From NCBI GenBank assembly GCA_905250115.1, contig CAJNOI010000079.1:363490-427489 (forward strand): a stretch of 64,000 nucleotides of DNA. Reading direction: 5' to 3'. This stretch comes from Adineta steineri (Eukaryota > Rotifera > Eurotatoria > Adinetida > Adinetidae). The position numbers were made by a program, and so were the translations under genes. Shown piece after piece: positions 12,600 through 22,167 of the stretch. Under the pieces are notes generated by a model, which ran no database searches, was not told the DNA's origin, and was given only the letters and a program-made list of their open reading frames with translations. Positions within the stretch are counted from its first letter, which is position 1. Every line of letters starts with the position of its first letter.

Positions 12600-14591
12600 A
12601 TGAAATTATTGAATGATAATAAACAATTTCAAAAGACTCTCGAATTATTTGATCAATATAAGAAAAACAAAAGTGAAACATTTTCAAGTATGATTATAAC
12701 TGAAGCTTTAAAAGCATGTACTCATCTAAAAGATCTTCAACGCGCTGAAACTATTCATCATCTCATTTCATCACATATAGAAGATGATTCTTATATATCA
12801 ACATCATTAATTCATTTATATAGTAAGTTTTGAGAGGAAAATTCTTTTCTTTTGTAAATTTATTTCTAATACAGTGCAATGTAATGATGTGCCACGTACC
12901 CAATCGATATTCGATAAGACAACAAATAAAACTTTAGCAATGTATGGTGCTATGATAAAAGGTCATCATTTTTATATTTATAATTATATTTAAAATCAAA
13001 TCTTTTCATTTAAATTATACAAAAACTAATCAACCAAATAAAGCAATTGATATTTTCGATAAAATTAAAAAAACCTAATGAAATTATTCTAAGTCTTTTA
13101 TTCAATGCCTGCGCTCAATTAAGAGCAAATAAAGAATCGAATTTAATCAAAAAGATTTTATTAAGATGCTTATCTATTAACTTCTCTATTAGATGCATTT
13201 ATGAAGTGTGGTGATATTAAAAACGCTGAATTATTATTTAATAGAATATCAAAGAAAGTATTACCAACGTATGGAGCAATGATGAAAGGTAAACATGTTT
13301 GGATTGAAAAAATTTATTTAAATTAAATTTCTTTTCTTTAGGTTATATTGAAAGTAATCAACCAAATAAAGTAATTGATCTTTTCAATACTATACAAAAC
13401 CCTAGTGAAGTTAATATAATTATTTCATTTAATGCTTGTGCTCAATTAGGAACTGAAAAAGTATTAAATTTAGTAAAAAAAAGTTTCAAAACAAATTCTA
13501 AAATCATTCTATTTAAATCCACGTCTTTTAACTTCTTTATTAGATGCATTAATGACATGTGGTGATATATCATATGCGGAATTATTATTTAATTCTTCAA
13601 TAACAAAAGATTCAGAAATATATGGAGCAATGATGAAAGGTTACATTCATTTATTTATTTATTAAAAATCTTATTTGTTTTTTTTAAAGTTATATAAAAA
13701 ATAATCAAGCAAATAAAACAATTGATCTTTTTAATAAAATTCCAAATGCTAATAATATTAATTATATTCTTCTATGTAATGCATGTGCTCAATTAGGATC
13801 AAATGAAGCGTTGAATTTAGTAAAAAAAAATTCTCAAAATATTCCACAATCATTTTATTCAAATCGTCGTCTTTTAACTTTTTTATTAGATGCATTAGTT
13901 AAATGTGATGATTTAGTATATGCTCAATCATTATTTGATACATCAATAAAGAAAGATTCAGGAATGTATGCAGTTTTAATGAATAGATATAATAAAGAAA
14001 ATAATCCTAAGAAAACATTAGATTTATTTTCTCAAATGAAACTAAATGAAATTAAAGATAATTTAATTGTTTATATTTGTGTTATTAAAGCTTTATCTCA
14101 AATTAGTAATTATGAATTATCTCAATCGATAATAAAACAAATTTCAAAACATTTTCTTATTGATAATCATATTCAAATAGCATTAATTGATATGTGGGCA
14201 AGTTTATAAAGAACATTTCTTTTAATATGACATATTATTATTAAAACTCTTGTTTCAGGGTAAATGTGGATCGATTGATAAAGCAAAAGAAATTTTTGAA
14301 AATGTATCGCAATCAAATCAATTTGCATATGCATCAATGAGTTTATTTTTATTTTTAATTTTAATAAAAATAATTCATCACAAAAATCTAGTTAATACTT
14401 ATGGTTTAAATGGGATGGGTATTCAAGCAATTGAACTATATCAACAAATTTCATCAGAATTAATTAATGAAATAACTCAAATTTGTATTTTAAATGCATG
14501 TTCAAATTCAGGACTTGTTCATGAAGCTCTTTCAATATTTGAAAATATTCAAGAGAAAACAACAAAAATTTATACTACAATGGTATATTAA
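12600..14591 (+). pseudogene. Decayed pentatricopeptide repeat (PPR) gene
   Basis: Successive segments in different frames read as PPR motifs: EALKACTHLKDLQRAETIHH, LLFNACAQL, LLTSLLDAFMKCGDI, AELLFNRIS, YGAMMKGYIESNQPNKVIDL, then ALVKCDDLVYAQSLFD and YGLNGMGIQAIELYQQ. Family knowledge: PPR proteins bind RNA, usually in organelles; plant-like DYW-type members have been reported from bdelloids. The gene was built of repeated exon-intron units, the intron always splitting the MMKG|GYIE codon. It is broken: a one-base excess in an A-run at about 13066-13072, frame changes near 13160 and 13490, and a lost splice acceptor (AAAT instead of TTAG) near 13012. The start at 12600 is the first ATG of the opening repeat. 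Many breaks fall at or near homopolymers, so sequencing error cannot be wholly excluded, but the lost splice site argues for true decay. Confidence 0.72.
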
Positions 14592-14614
14592 CAAAAATAT
14601 TTGTTTTTTTTATT

Positions 14615-14682
14615 TTGAGGGTGTGGGTGTGGGTGTTGATTATATATTAATTATATACCCACACCCACACCCACACCCTCAA
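14615..14682. repeat. Telomere-like inverted repeat (copy 2), near-perfect hairpin
   Basis: TTGAGGGTGTGGGTGTGGGTG on the left and its complement on the right (CCCACACCCACACCCTCAA), with an AT-only loop. It is the longest and cleanest copy here and contains three GGGTGT units per arm. It sits just downstream of the PPR relic and just upstream of a TTTGTAG splice acceptor at 14706. Confidence 0.9.
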
Positions 14683-14706
14683 TCTATTATTCTTCACTGT
14701 TTGTAG

Positions 14707-15439
14707 TGTGGTCATCAATAAGAAAAAGACATATTAATAGAGAACAACGAAATAAAAGATTATCTACTTATTTAACGTTTGTTTCACTGAATGATTATCA
14801 AATTTATTTTATTAACCAACGGACAGATACTAATTTATTACACGATTTGATTGAATTAGCAAAGAATACAAAACAGTTTACTATTGATACTGAATCAGAC
14901 ATTTATATATATCGGCCAGCTTTAATTCAAATTGAATTTATTCATAAAATATCTACAATTATTTTAATTGAAGTTTGCCATTTACCAAAGAATGAAAATT
15001 CACTTATATTATGGTTATGTCGCGTTATATTTACATACATGTTTCAAAAAGGAAATATCATTTATTCCTGGGAGATCTCAATGATGAACTAAAGAGATTT
15101 GCTCCATGTCGGCTTTTTGCATTCAGTCAATTAGAAAAACCAATTAGAATTAATTTACAAGATAAATTTCGTGAATGGCATTGTGGTCTTGTTTGTTTTA
15201 ATGAGTATGGAGGCCAAAAATTATGGGCTTTACAGTGTGCTATTGCTTCAACATATCAACAATTCTTAAATAAAGATCAAACATTAAATATCTGGAGTTG
15301 TGGTCTTGATCTATCAATCAGTAACAACAGTTCCAATGGTAAAATTTTATCTATGGTTCAATATGCTGTCAACGACTGTTTGTCAGTAACAAAATTAGCT
15401 TACAATATGGGCGAAGATGTTTTAAGTATACATATTTGA
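14707..15439 (+). pseudogene. 3'-5' exonuclease-domain gene (DEDDy type), frameshifted
   Basis: Reading from the acceptor at 14706, the first frame has WSSIRKRHINREQRNKRLST and the exonuclease I motif FTIDTESD (Asp-x-Glu), followed by PALIQIEF and an IILIEVCHLP strand. After a one-base loss in TGGGAGATC near 15069 the protein continues in the next frame with GDLNDELKRFAP, INLQDKFREWH, and the third motif YAVNDCLSVTKL, where Tyr-x3-Asp marks DEDDy enzymes of the RNase D/WRN-exonuclease class. Family role: trimming RNA or DNA 3' ends. The first exon is missing or undetected, since joining to the PPR relic upstream does not keep phase. A single deletion in a G-run separates the two halves, so it is either a young pseudogene or a base-calling error. 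Confidence 0.7.
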
Positions 15440-16836
15440 TCATTGTAATTTATACATCTTATTCTCTTTTCTTTTTATTTTAGTTGAATAATTCATTTAA
15501 CAAGAGCAGTATGATCGACTCGGCTGTTTTTTTATGCTTCTTTATTTTTTTCTTATTCTTTTCTTTAGTTTTAAATCTTTTTAAACATACTTATTTATCA
15601 TTTGATTGATTTATTTTGAATTTTTGTAGTCTTTTTCTAAATTGTTTATAATATATTACTAGTACAATTACAATCAAAACTATGAAAAAGATACTAAATT
15701 AAGAATATATCATTAAAAAGTGTTCTCATATGTATTTACTTTGATCAAGGACCAACAAAGTTGATTGAAAGCCATACCATATCTTATTTGATCAATTATG
15801 GTTGAAGGGTGTGAAATGAAGTGATCATAAAGAAATTCTAATTATAAAAATACCCAATTTAATTTATTTCTAAATGAAACAAAAGATTTCTTTTATCAAA
15901 ACTATAATTTTAAAACTAAACAAAAGATAAATTCTTCTCAAAATGATAACCATTTGTCATATACATCTATATAGGGTGTGGGTGTGATTGGTTGAAAAAC
16001 AGACATCCACCCACACCCTTAGAAAGAATCGTTTGTGCTTGTCTTATTATATCTATACGCACGTCTTATTTGCGCATACAGATGCAATAGAAAGAAAGAA
16101 AAGTAATTTTCTTATCTCTTCTTCTTACTTTATCAAGCACAATGAGTATACTTGAATATGTTTGATAAACTTACTGGTGTCTTAATTCTTTCATATACTT
16201 CTACAAAGAGGTTGTGAAACTTTTTTCTTATACTTTTGCGTAAACTGAATTATTACAATACCTGTGGATTTGGGTCACAAATAAGTGAGTAACGATCAGT
16301 AGAACTTATGAAAATTGATTTGTGTCTATTTGGAAAAAGCATGCACTCCATCATTTTTGAATAACGTTGCGTAGAAAGTACGTAAGATCTTCATTTTTTC
16401 ATCATTCGGCAGCGAAGATATAGAAGTATCTCTCGGGGTAAGCAGATCTATACCTGAAACTATCATTAAACTTCGATACCCACTTCATACAAATATCTAA
16501 GATACTTTGATAGTCTAAAATAGCTTAAGTTGTGAGTATAAAATTTTTTAAGTTGTACCCATTAGTTTCAGAAACTTATTCTCTGAAGTATCGAAATGGT
16601 GTGACTATCCTTTTATGAGGATCTTGACGAGATTAAATATAAAAGAAAACAAATGTTTTGAGATTAGAAAAGTCGGAATTCTATATTTTTGCGTTGTAAA
16701 ATATCTGAAGATTTCCTGCTGTGTTCACTGATGTAGTTCGAAAATGAATTCTGTTTAGAATGTAGTCAGTAAAAGAATGGATTTTGTCAAGTACGATGTA
16801 TGACTCTTTTATTATAGTATTCCAGCGAAATCAACT
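15440..16836. other. Intergenic with one telomere-like repeat
   Basis: No gene is supported. It holds the inverted repeat at 15974-16018 and the upstream region of the oxidoreductase. Confidence 0.6.
15974..16018. repeat. Telomere-like inverted repeat (copy 3)
   Basis: GGGTGTGGGTGTGATTGG on the left and CATCCACCCACACCC on the right. The spacer contains GATTG..GAAAAACAGAC, which resembles the spacers at 21386 and 33203. Confidence 0.8.
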
Positions 16837-17922
16837 ATGTCAAGTCCGTCGAATATAGTGCGTATTCTTGTTATTGGATGTGGAAATATGGGTGCAGCGC
16901 ACGCCACGGCTTATTCGCTGCTTCCTGAAGTCCAAATTTGTGGTTTGGTCTCTACTGGGAAAAGCAAAGACGTACTCAATGAGAAGTTAGGCGGTGACTA
17001 TGCTCTGTTCGACGATGTCAATACTGCATTGATCAGTACCAAGCCAGATGCCGTTTGTATTTCTACGTATCCTGACACGCATGAAACCTTTGCTATTATG
17101 GCTTTTGAACATGGTTGTCATGTGTTTATTGAAAAGCCTCTTGCTGATACAGTAGAGGGTGCCAAGCGAGTAGTGGAAGCTGCCGAAAAAGCTGGAAAAA
17201 AATTAGTAGTGGGCTACATCCTGCGTCACCATCCTTCGTGGAAAAAATTTGTGGAATTGGCTCAAGAATTAGGTAAACCGTTAGTGATGCGAATGAATTT
17301 GAATCAACAAAGTCATGGAAACATGTGGGCTGTTCATAAAAACTTAATGAAAAGTCTTAGTCCCATTGTCGATTGTGGAGTGCATTACATAGACATAATG
17401 TGCCAGATGACTCGTTCAAAGCCTGTTCAAGTTAATGCTATTGGGGCACGGCTAACTGATGATATACCGACGCACCATTATAACTATGGTCAGTTGCAAA
17501 TTCGATTCGCGGATGGGTCGGTAGGCTGGTACGAAGCTGGATGGGGTCCAATGATGAGCGAAACCGCTTTCTTTGTGAAAGACGTAATTGGACCGAAAGG
17601 TTCTGTATCCATCGTCGCCAAGACATCAGTTGCCAATGGAAAATCGGACAATGTAGATCTACATACCAACGCTGAATGTCTACGAGTACACCATGCTGCA
17701 CTCAATGATGTTAATCAGTTCATACAGAACGATACTTGGATTGATATGCAGGACGAGCCGAATCATCAAGAGCTGTGCAGTCGCGAACAACAATATTTTC
17801 TCAAGGCTATCCATGAAGATCTCGATTTGACAGACCACCTGCAAGATGCCGTCAACAGCTTACGGATTGCTTTTGCCTGTGATCAGTCGGTGCGAAGTGG
17901 ATTACCAGTTTATTTGGAGTGA
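16837..17922 (+). CDS. Gfo/Idh/MocA-family NAD(P)-dependent oxidoreductase
   Basis: A single uninterrupted frame of 361 residues, the usual family length. Residues 9-22 form the Rossmann start with GCGNMGAAH. The EKP motif at 99-101 (HVFIEKPL) carries the catalytic lysine, and DCGVHYID at 179-186 supplies the family's conserved Asp/His. The C-terminal half has the beta-sheet domain typical of the family. Such enzymes oxidise or reduce sugars, inositols or related polyols in the cytosol; the substrate cannot be told from sequence. There are no introns, and base composition is visibly richer in G+C than in neighbouring genes, while spliced genes nearby use AT-rich codons. Both points, plus closeness of the motifs to bacterial members, suggest horizontal acquisition (inference). 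An AATAAA lies about 35 bases after the stop. Confidence 0.9.
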   Translation: MSSPSNIVRILVIGCGNMGAAHATAYSLLPEVQICGLVSTGKSKDVLNEKLGGDYALFDDVNTALISTKPDAVCISTYPDTHETFAIMAFEHGCHVFIEKPLADTVEGAKRVVEAAEKAGKKLVVGYILRHHPSWKKFVELAQELGKPLVMRMNLNQQSHGNMWAVHKNLMKSLSPIVDCGVHYIDIMCQMTRSKPVQVNAIGARLTDDIPTHHYNYGQLQIRFADGSVGWYEAGWGPMMSETAFFVKDVIGPKGSVSIVAKTSVANGKSDNVDLHTNAECLRVHHAALNDVNQFIQNDTWIDMQDEPNHQELCSREQQYFLKAIHEDLDLTDHLQDAVNSLRIAFACDQSVRSGLPVYLE

Positions 17923-17998
17923 TTCTTCTTTGAAAGCTTTAATTAGAAAAACTCTGACTAATAAATTACAAAAGATCGGATAAAACCAGTCAATGTTA

Positions 17999-18031
17999 TT
18001 GAGGGTGTGGTTGTGTCATACACATCCATCC
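17999..18031. repeat. Telomere-like inverted repeat (copy 4), degenerate
   Basis: TTGAGGGTGTGGTTGTGT on the left, CACATCCATCC on the right, about 80 bases after the oxidoreductase stop. Confidence 0.6.
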
Positions 18032-18259
18032 TAATTTAACGATGCTTTTCCATTTCATGTAATAATGACACTGATATAAGTGAGCAGAATAGTTAATGAT
18101 AACATTATTATTGCGAGACATTTGTCTAACTGAAATTCAATGAATTTGATTATCTCCCTTCTCTTCACATGAAAAGTGTTAGGTTCATTAGAAACACGTT
18201 TAGAAGGCGTAATAATAAACATTATTAAAATAAAGTTACCGATTAGATTTTGATGATAT

Positions 18260-18318
18260 TTGAGGGTGTGGGTGTCAGGTAATACAGTTTTCATACGCGC
18301 ACCCACACCCACACCCTG
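18260..18318. repeat. Telomere-like inverted repeat (copy 5)
   Basis: TTGAGGGTGTGGGTGTC on the left and CACCCACACCCACACCCTG on the right, with a short mixed spacer. Confidence 0.85.
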
Positions 18319-19932
18319 ATTTCATATTACATAAATTCTCGAACAGGTCCAACAAATTAATAAATCAATACATACATTAAAAGTTAAAAAATGAATCGAT
18401 GTATGAAAACGACGAACAAAACAAAGTGATATTGCATATAAACATGCTCCAATTGAAATTAAATTAAATACATTCATTTGAATTATAATGAAAATAGTTA
18501 ATCTACTTTTCGTCTATTATACTTTTTGGCAATTTCGAAAAAAAAACAAATTTAGTTATTAATATTTATTTTAAATTTTTTCTTTTTTATTGAACTGATA
18601 GACATTGCATAAACTCTGATTCCAATCATTCCGTAGTATTTGATATTTCAGATGAGTAACAAAAGGAAAAATCTTCATCGATTATCGTTCGACTATAACC
18701 AAAGCTGACAGTGATGTATGAAGCGATTTCTATATTTAAAAAAAATGGACGGAGCAAAAAGGTGAAAAGAACTTCTGTGTCTATTTTTATTTCTAATTAT
18801 ACAGCAATTAAAATACTGACTATGATTCATTACAAATCTACTTTGAACATTTTTAATTATAGAATATTTATATAATAAAAAGGTTAATGTGTATGACTAC
18901 TAGCGTTCGTTAAGATTATTATTGTAAAATTAATTACTTAAAATTATTTCAGTGTCTGGATACTGTTCATCTTTGTCGAACCCCTTTTGGGGTTTAATCA
19001 GTTACTTTATACTTATATACGGGGATTATCAGGCTATTTTTTCAATCATTATTAATTAAGTTCGTTCATTTTATCTTTCCAATAATGAAACATCTAATTT
19101 ATCTGAACTATTGTCATTCTGAGAGTTTTACTTTTAACAAATTTAGTCATTTTACAATCACGTTCATCTAGTAACAGTCCTTCGGAAAAAAATAGACAAC
19201 TGAGTACCAAATTAACAAAATAGTTTAAAAATTATTGAAATTAGTACAAAATGTCGAAACAAGAAAATGAATTTTTAAATGTTGTTAAAACACGTAACTA
19301 ATCTATAGAAACAGTTAAACAGCATGGTGTGCCGATATTGTCACTCTTTCTTCATTCAAACCCTCAAAATGTTCTTTTTCTTTTGATTTTCTTTCTTTTG
19401 TTCTACTCGTTTATATAAGATATATTGAGAAACTCGTGAGTGTGTATCCTTGTTAATATCTTCTGATAGCCAGATTACGACACTATCGTCTATGACTTCA
19501 TACTGAAGGAACCGAATCAAATATTCACTTTTACTTGTTATACTGAAGAGTTTCAAACTTTATTTTATGTTGTAAATCTTGGTACGTTTTAGTCTTGTCA
19601 GAATCTGAACTTTTATGTTTGGTGCAAATGCTAAAAAAGCTTCTTTACTTTTTCATATCCGCACCAGCTGTATCCTCAATATCATTTTAATATCGCTAAC
19701 AAATAGTTTTACATTTACTTTTTATATTGTTTCATAATTGGATTTTTTTCATTTATATTTTGCTAAAAGCCCTAAGCTGATTATGATAATGCACTTTTTA
19801 TATAAGGACTTTGCCACTACATTATCAGTCAGTCGACACATTACTGACGTAAGGTGTTTCAATGTAATACTGTGACGATATTAATCTCACCTTTTACTGT
19901 TCGCTCTCTTCTCTCTCTCTCATTCTCTTTCC

Positions 19933-19940
19933 TATATAAG
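19933..19940 (+). promoter_or_regulatory. TATA-like box of the 7TM receptor gene
   Basis: TATATAAG, 84 bases before the ATG at 20024, after a CT-rich tract. Assigned from motif and spacing only. Confidence 0.4.
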
Positions 19941-20023
19941 CGTTTGTTACGTTGTGAAATAGATACATTCTGGACATTCTCTAATGAATATTGCTGTTTT
20001 TTCTTCTAGATAAATCCAACATA

Positions 20024-20616
20024 ATGTCTTCAGAGTCTAGTTTTATCGCATCGTTATCAATAGCTCAAACAAGTTTATACATGTATGGTGGACCAATTTT
20101 AATGGCTTTGGGTATTGTGAGTTGCACACTCAGTTTAAATGTTTTCACTCAAAAGAATCTACGAAAAAATTCGTGTTCAATCTATTTAATAGCATATAAT
20201 ACTTCTAATCTTCTATTAATCTTTACTTCAATACTAGTGACAATATTGGCGACTGGTTATTTCATAGATCCTGGCTCATATAATCTGATCATTTGTCGTA
20301 TTCGTTATTATACAATGTATCTATTCGATGTACTAGGTCCATCTTATTTATTATTAGCTTCTATTGATCGAATATTACTTACGTCATCTAATGCTCGAAC
20401 AAGACAACGCAGTACTTGTCGTTCTGCCTATATATGTATCATTATTATGACATTATTTTGGGTACTAGCTCACAGTCATTCATTAGTTTTCACAAACATA
20501 TTACAACTTGCACCGGGTGTTGTTCTTTGCTATTTTCAGCCAGGCATCTATTTAACATTAGTAAGTTATTATTCACTCATAATCAAGGGAATTCTCTTTC
20601 CTTTATTGATGCTCGG
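20024..20616 (+). CDS. Rhodopsin-like 7TM receptor, 3' part lost in assembly gap
   Basis: The frame from MSSESSFIAS shows TM1 (ILMALGIVSCTLSLNVF), the intracellular loop RKNSCSIYLIAYN, TM2, a Cys before TM3 (LIICRIRYYTMYLF), the DRY-equivalent LLASIDRILLTS, TM4 (IIIMTLFWVLAHS), an extracellular loop Cys (VVLCYF) and the beginning of TM5. The N gap at 20617 removes TM5-TM7. The same loop and TM3 motifs occur in the relic at 6565, placing both in one family, probably the expanded bdelloid peptide-receptor-like class (inference). The start at 20024 was chosen over 19991 because it begins the conserved polar N-tail. The reading frame after the gap runs through a telomere-like repeat and is not evidently coding. 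Confidence 0.8.
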
Positions 20617-20716
20617 NNNNNNNNNNNNNNNNNNNNNNNNNNNNNNNNNNNNNNNNNNNNNNNNNNNNNNNNNNNNNNNNNNNNNNNNNNNNNNNNNNNN
20701 NNNNNNNNNNNNNNNN
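20617..20716. other. Assembly gap (100 N)
   Basis: Exactly 100 N, the conventional length for a gap of unknown size. The right edge cuts into a telomere-like hairpin, a plausible cause of the break. Confidence 0.98.
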
Positions 20717-20782
20717 GTGTCGGTTGGGTGTGATTCTGAATTTGTATACAGTATCTGTCTTGCACCCACAGCCACACCCTCA
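20717..20782. repeat. Telomere-like inverted repeat (copy 6), left arm partly in gap
   Basis: GGTTGGGTGTGATTCTG then TATACAGTATCTGTCTTGCA and the right arm CACCCACAGCCACACCCTCA. The spacer shares GTATCTGT and its surroundings with copy 1 at 10083. Confidence 0.8.
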
Positions 20783-22167
20783 GTAAACCATAAATGTACA
20801 ATGAATCGATTGTTTCAAAATCTTTGTAGGTCTTCTTATTCCTTCAACAATTCGTTATGATATTAGATAAAGAAAAAGGCGAGAAAAAAATGAACCAAAA
20901 TAATGATAGAAAAATAGAAAAAAGAATTACATGACAATATAAAAAACTAGAGATATGTTCTAATTCGTTGTACATCAATCACTTGAGGAAAGAGGACAAA
21001 GAACGGTAAACAATAAAATATTTTCCCAGCGAGGCTATCCATTGATAACAGTAATTGAATGACTCATATTGGATGCGTTCGCAATGTTTTATTCCTACAC
21101 ATGCAACAACCAGATGGCACTTTTTTTCAACTAAATATTAGAAACAAATGAGTAAGTTACAATTAGAATTTCGTGTTAAAATAAATATGAGGGCGTGGGT
21201 ATCGTGGCAACTGCACTTTGTCGACTGTAAGCGATCATATTATTCACACTTCCTTTTCTTTTTCTTTTTCTTTTTCTTTTTGATACTTGAAAAAATATTA
21301 TCTACAGATAACATTCTTTCTATTCTATGCTTCTTTTCTTTTATATAATGGAGGAGGGATTCTTGGATGTAGGTGGATATTGATCTGGGTGTGGATGTGA
21401 TTGAAAAAAGACACTTACACACTTACATACCTTCACCCATATCTTTAGCAATAAGAGAAAGGTAGTGTACATCTATCCTTAAGTTTAGGTTAATAACTAT
21501 CTCATCCGATTGTACAACTAACAAAAAAAGTTGTTAACACATTCCTTGCGGGATTAAAATGTAAAACACGATTAAACTGCTTATTTAGATGGCGAACGAG
21601 GAATAAATTTTGTGTCTATCGTGTCTGTGCTGGGAGGGGAAGGTCCAAATGTATTTCTATATACGTGAAGGCTCCTTTTAATTCGTGCTTCACAAAATTA
21701 AGGCGTATCAGTATCGAATGCCTATAATTTACTTCTGAAGATATGATAAAAATATTACGAGCCTCTAAGGGCCTTGAAATCGCTGGTTTGCCTGACATAA
21801 AATTCTCTATATTGCGTTTGTCAGATAGTAATATAATAGTGTTATTCACACGATTGTTAACAAAAAATGGATGAATAGAATAACAGATAACTTTTATAGA
21901 AACAAATCACGATTATAAAATTAACATTTTGTCGCTTTTGTGTCGCATTGACTGCGTGAGACGGCAGTAAAACGGTTAAAGTAACGTGTAGTAAATGGTA
22001 ACTATTTGTTCTTTCCATCTAAATTTGACACGCGTCAGCAAAGTTAATTCTGGCTTTATGCGCATAATAAAAGCGATAGCACGATTGTCAACAGTTAAGC
22101 AAACGTGTGTGAAATAGATTACGCACATTGGTATTAGAGTAGGATTTTATCATTTAGTTGAAGAATA
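20783..22167. other. Intergenic; pyrimidine tract and one repeat
   Basis: Contains a CTTTTT-type tract at about 21251-21282 and the degenerate telomere-like repeat at 21386-21438. Short frames here are not convincing. Confidence 0.55.
21386..21438. repeat. Telomere-like inverted repeat (copy 7), diverged
   Basis: TGGGTGTGGATGTGATTG on the left; CTTACACAC..CCTTCACCC on the right. The spacer GATTGAAAAAAGACAC matches the style of copies 3 and 10. Confidence 0.55.

Larger units (their letters stand above)
17923..20023. other. Intergenic with two telomere-like repeats and a small palindrome
   Basis: Holds the inverted repeats at 17999-18031 and 18260-18318 and a 16-base palindrome AACCCCTTTTGGGGTT at 18979-18994. 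A TATA-like motif at 19933-19940 belongs to the receptor that follows. No other gene seen. Confidence 0.6.

Noticed and set aside
17438..17705. Minus-strand frames inside the oxidoreductase
   Set aside because: Overlap a well-supported gene and have no motifs.
20717..20860. Coding continuation of the 7TM receptor after the gap
   Set aside because: The frame passes through a telomere-like repeat and shows no TM6 or TM7 features.
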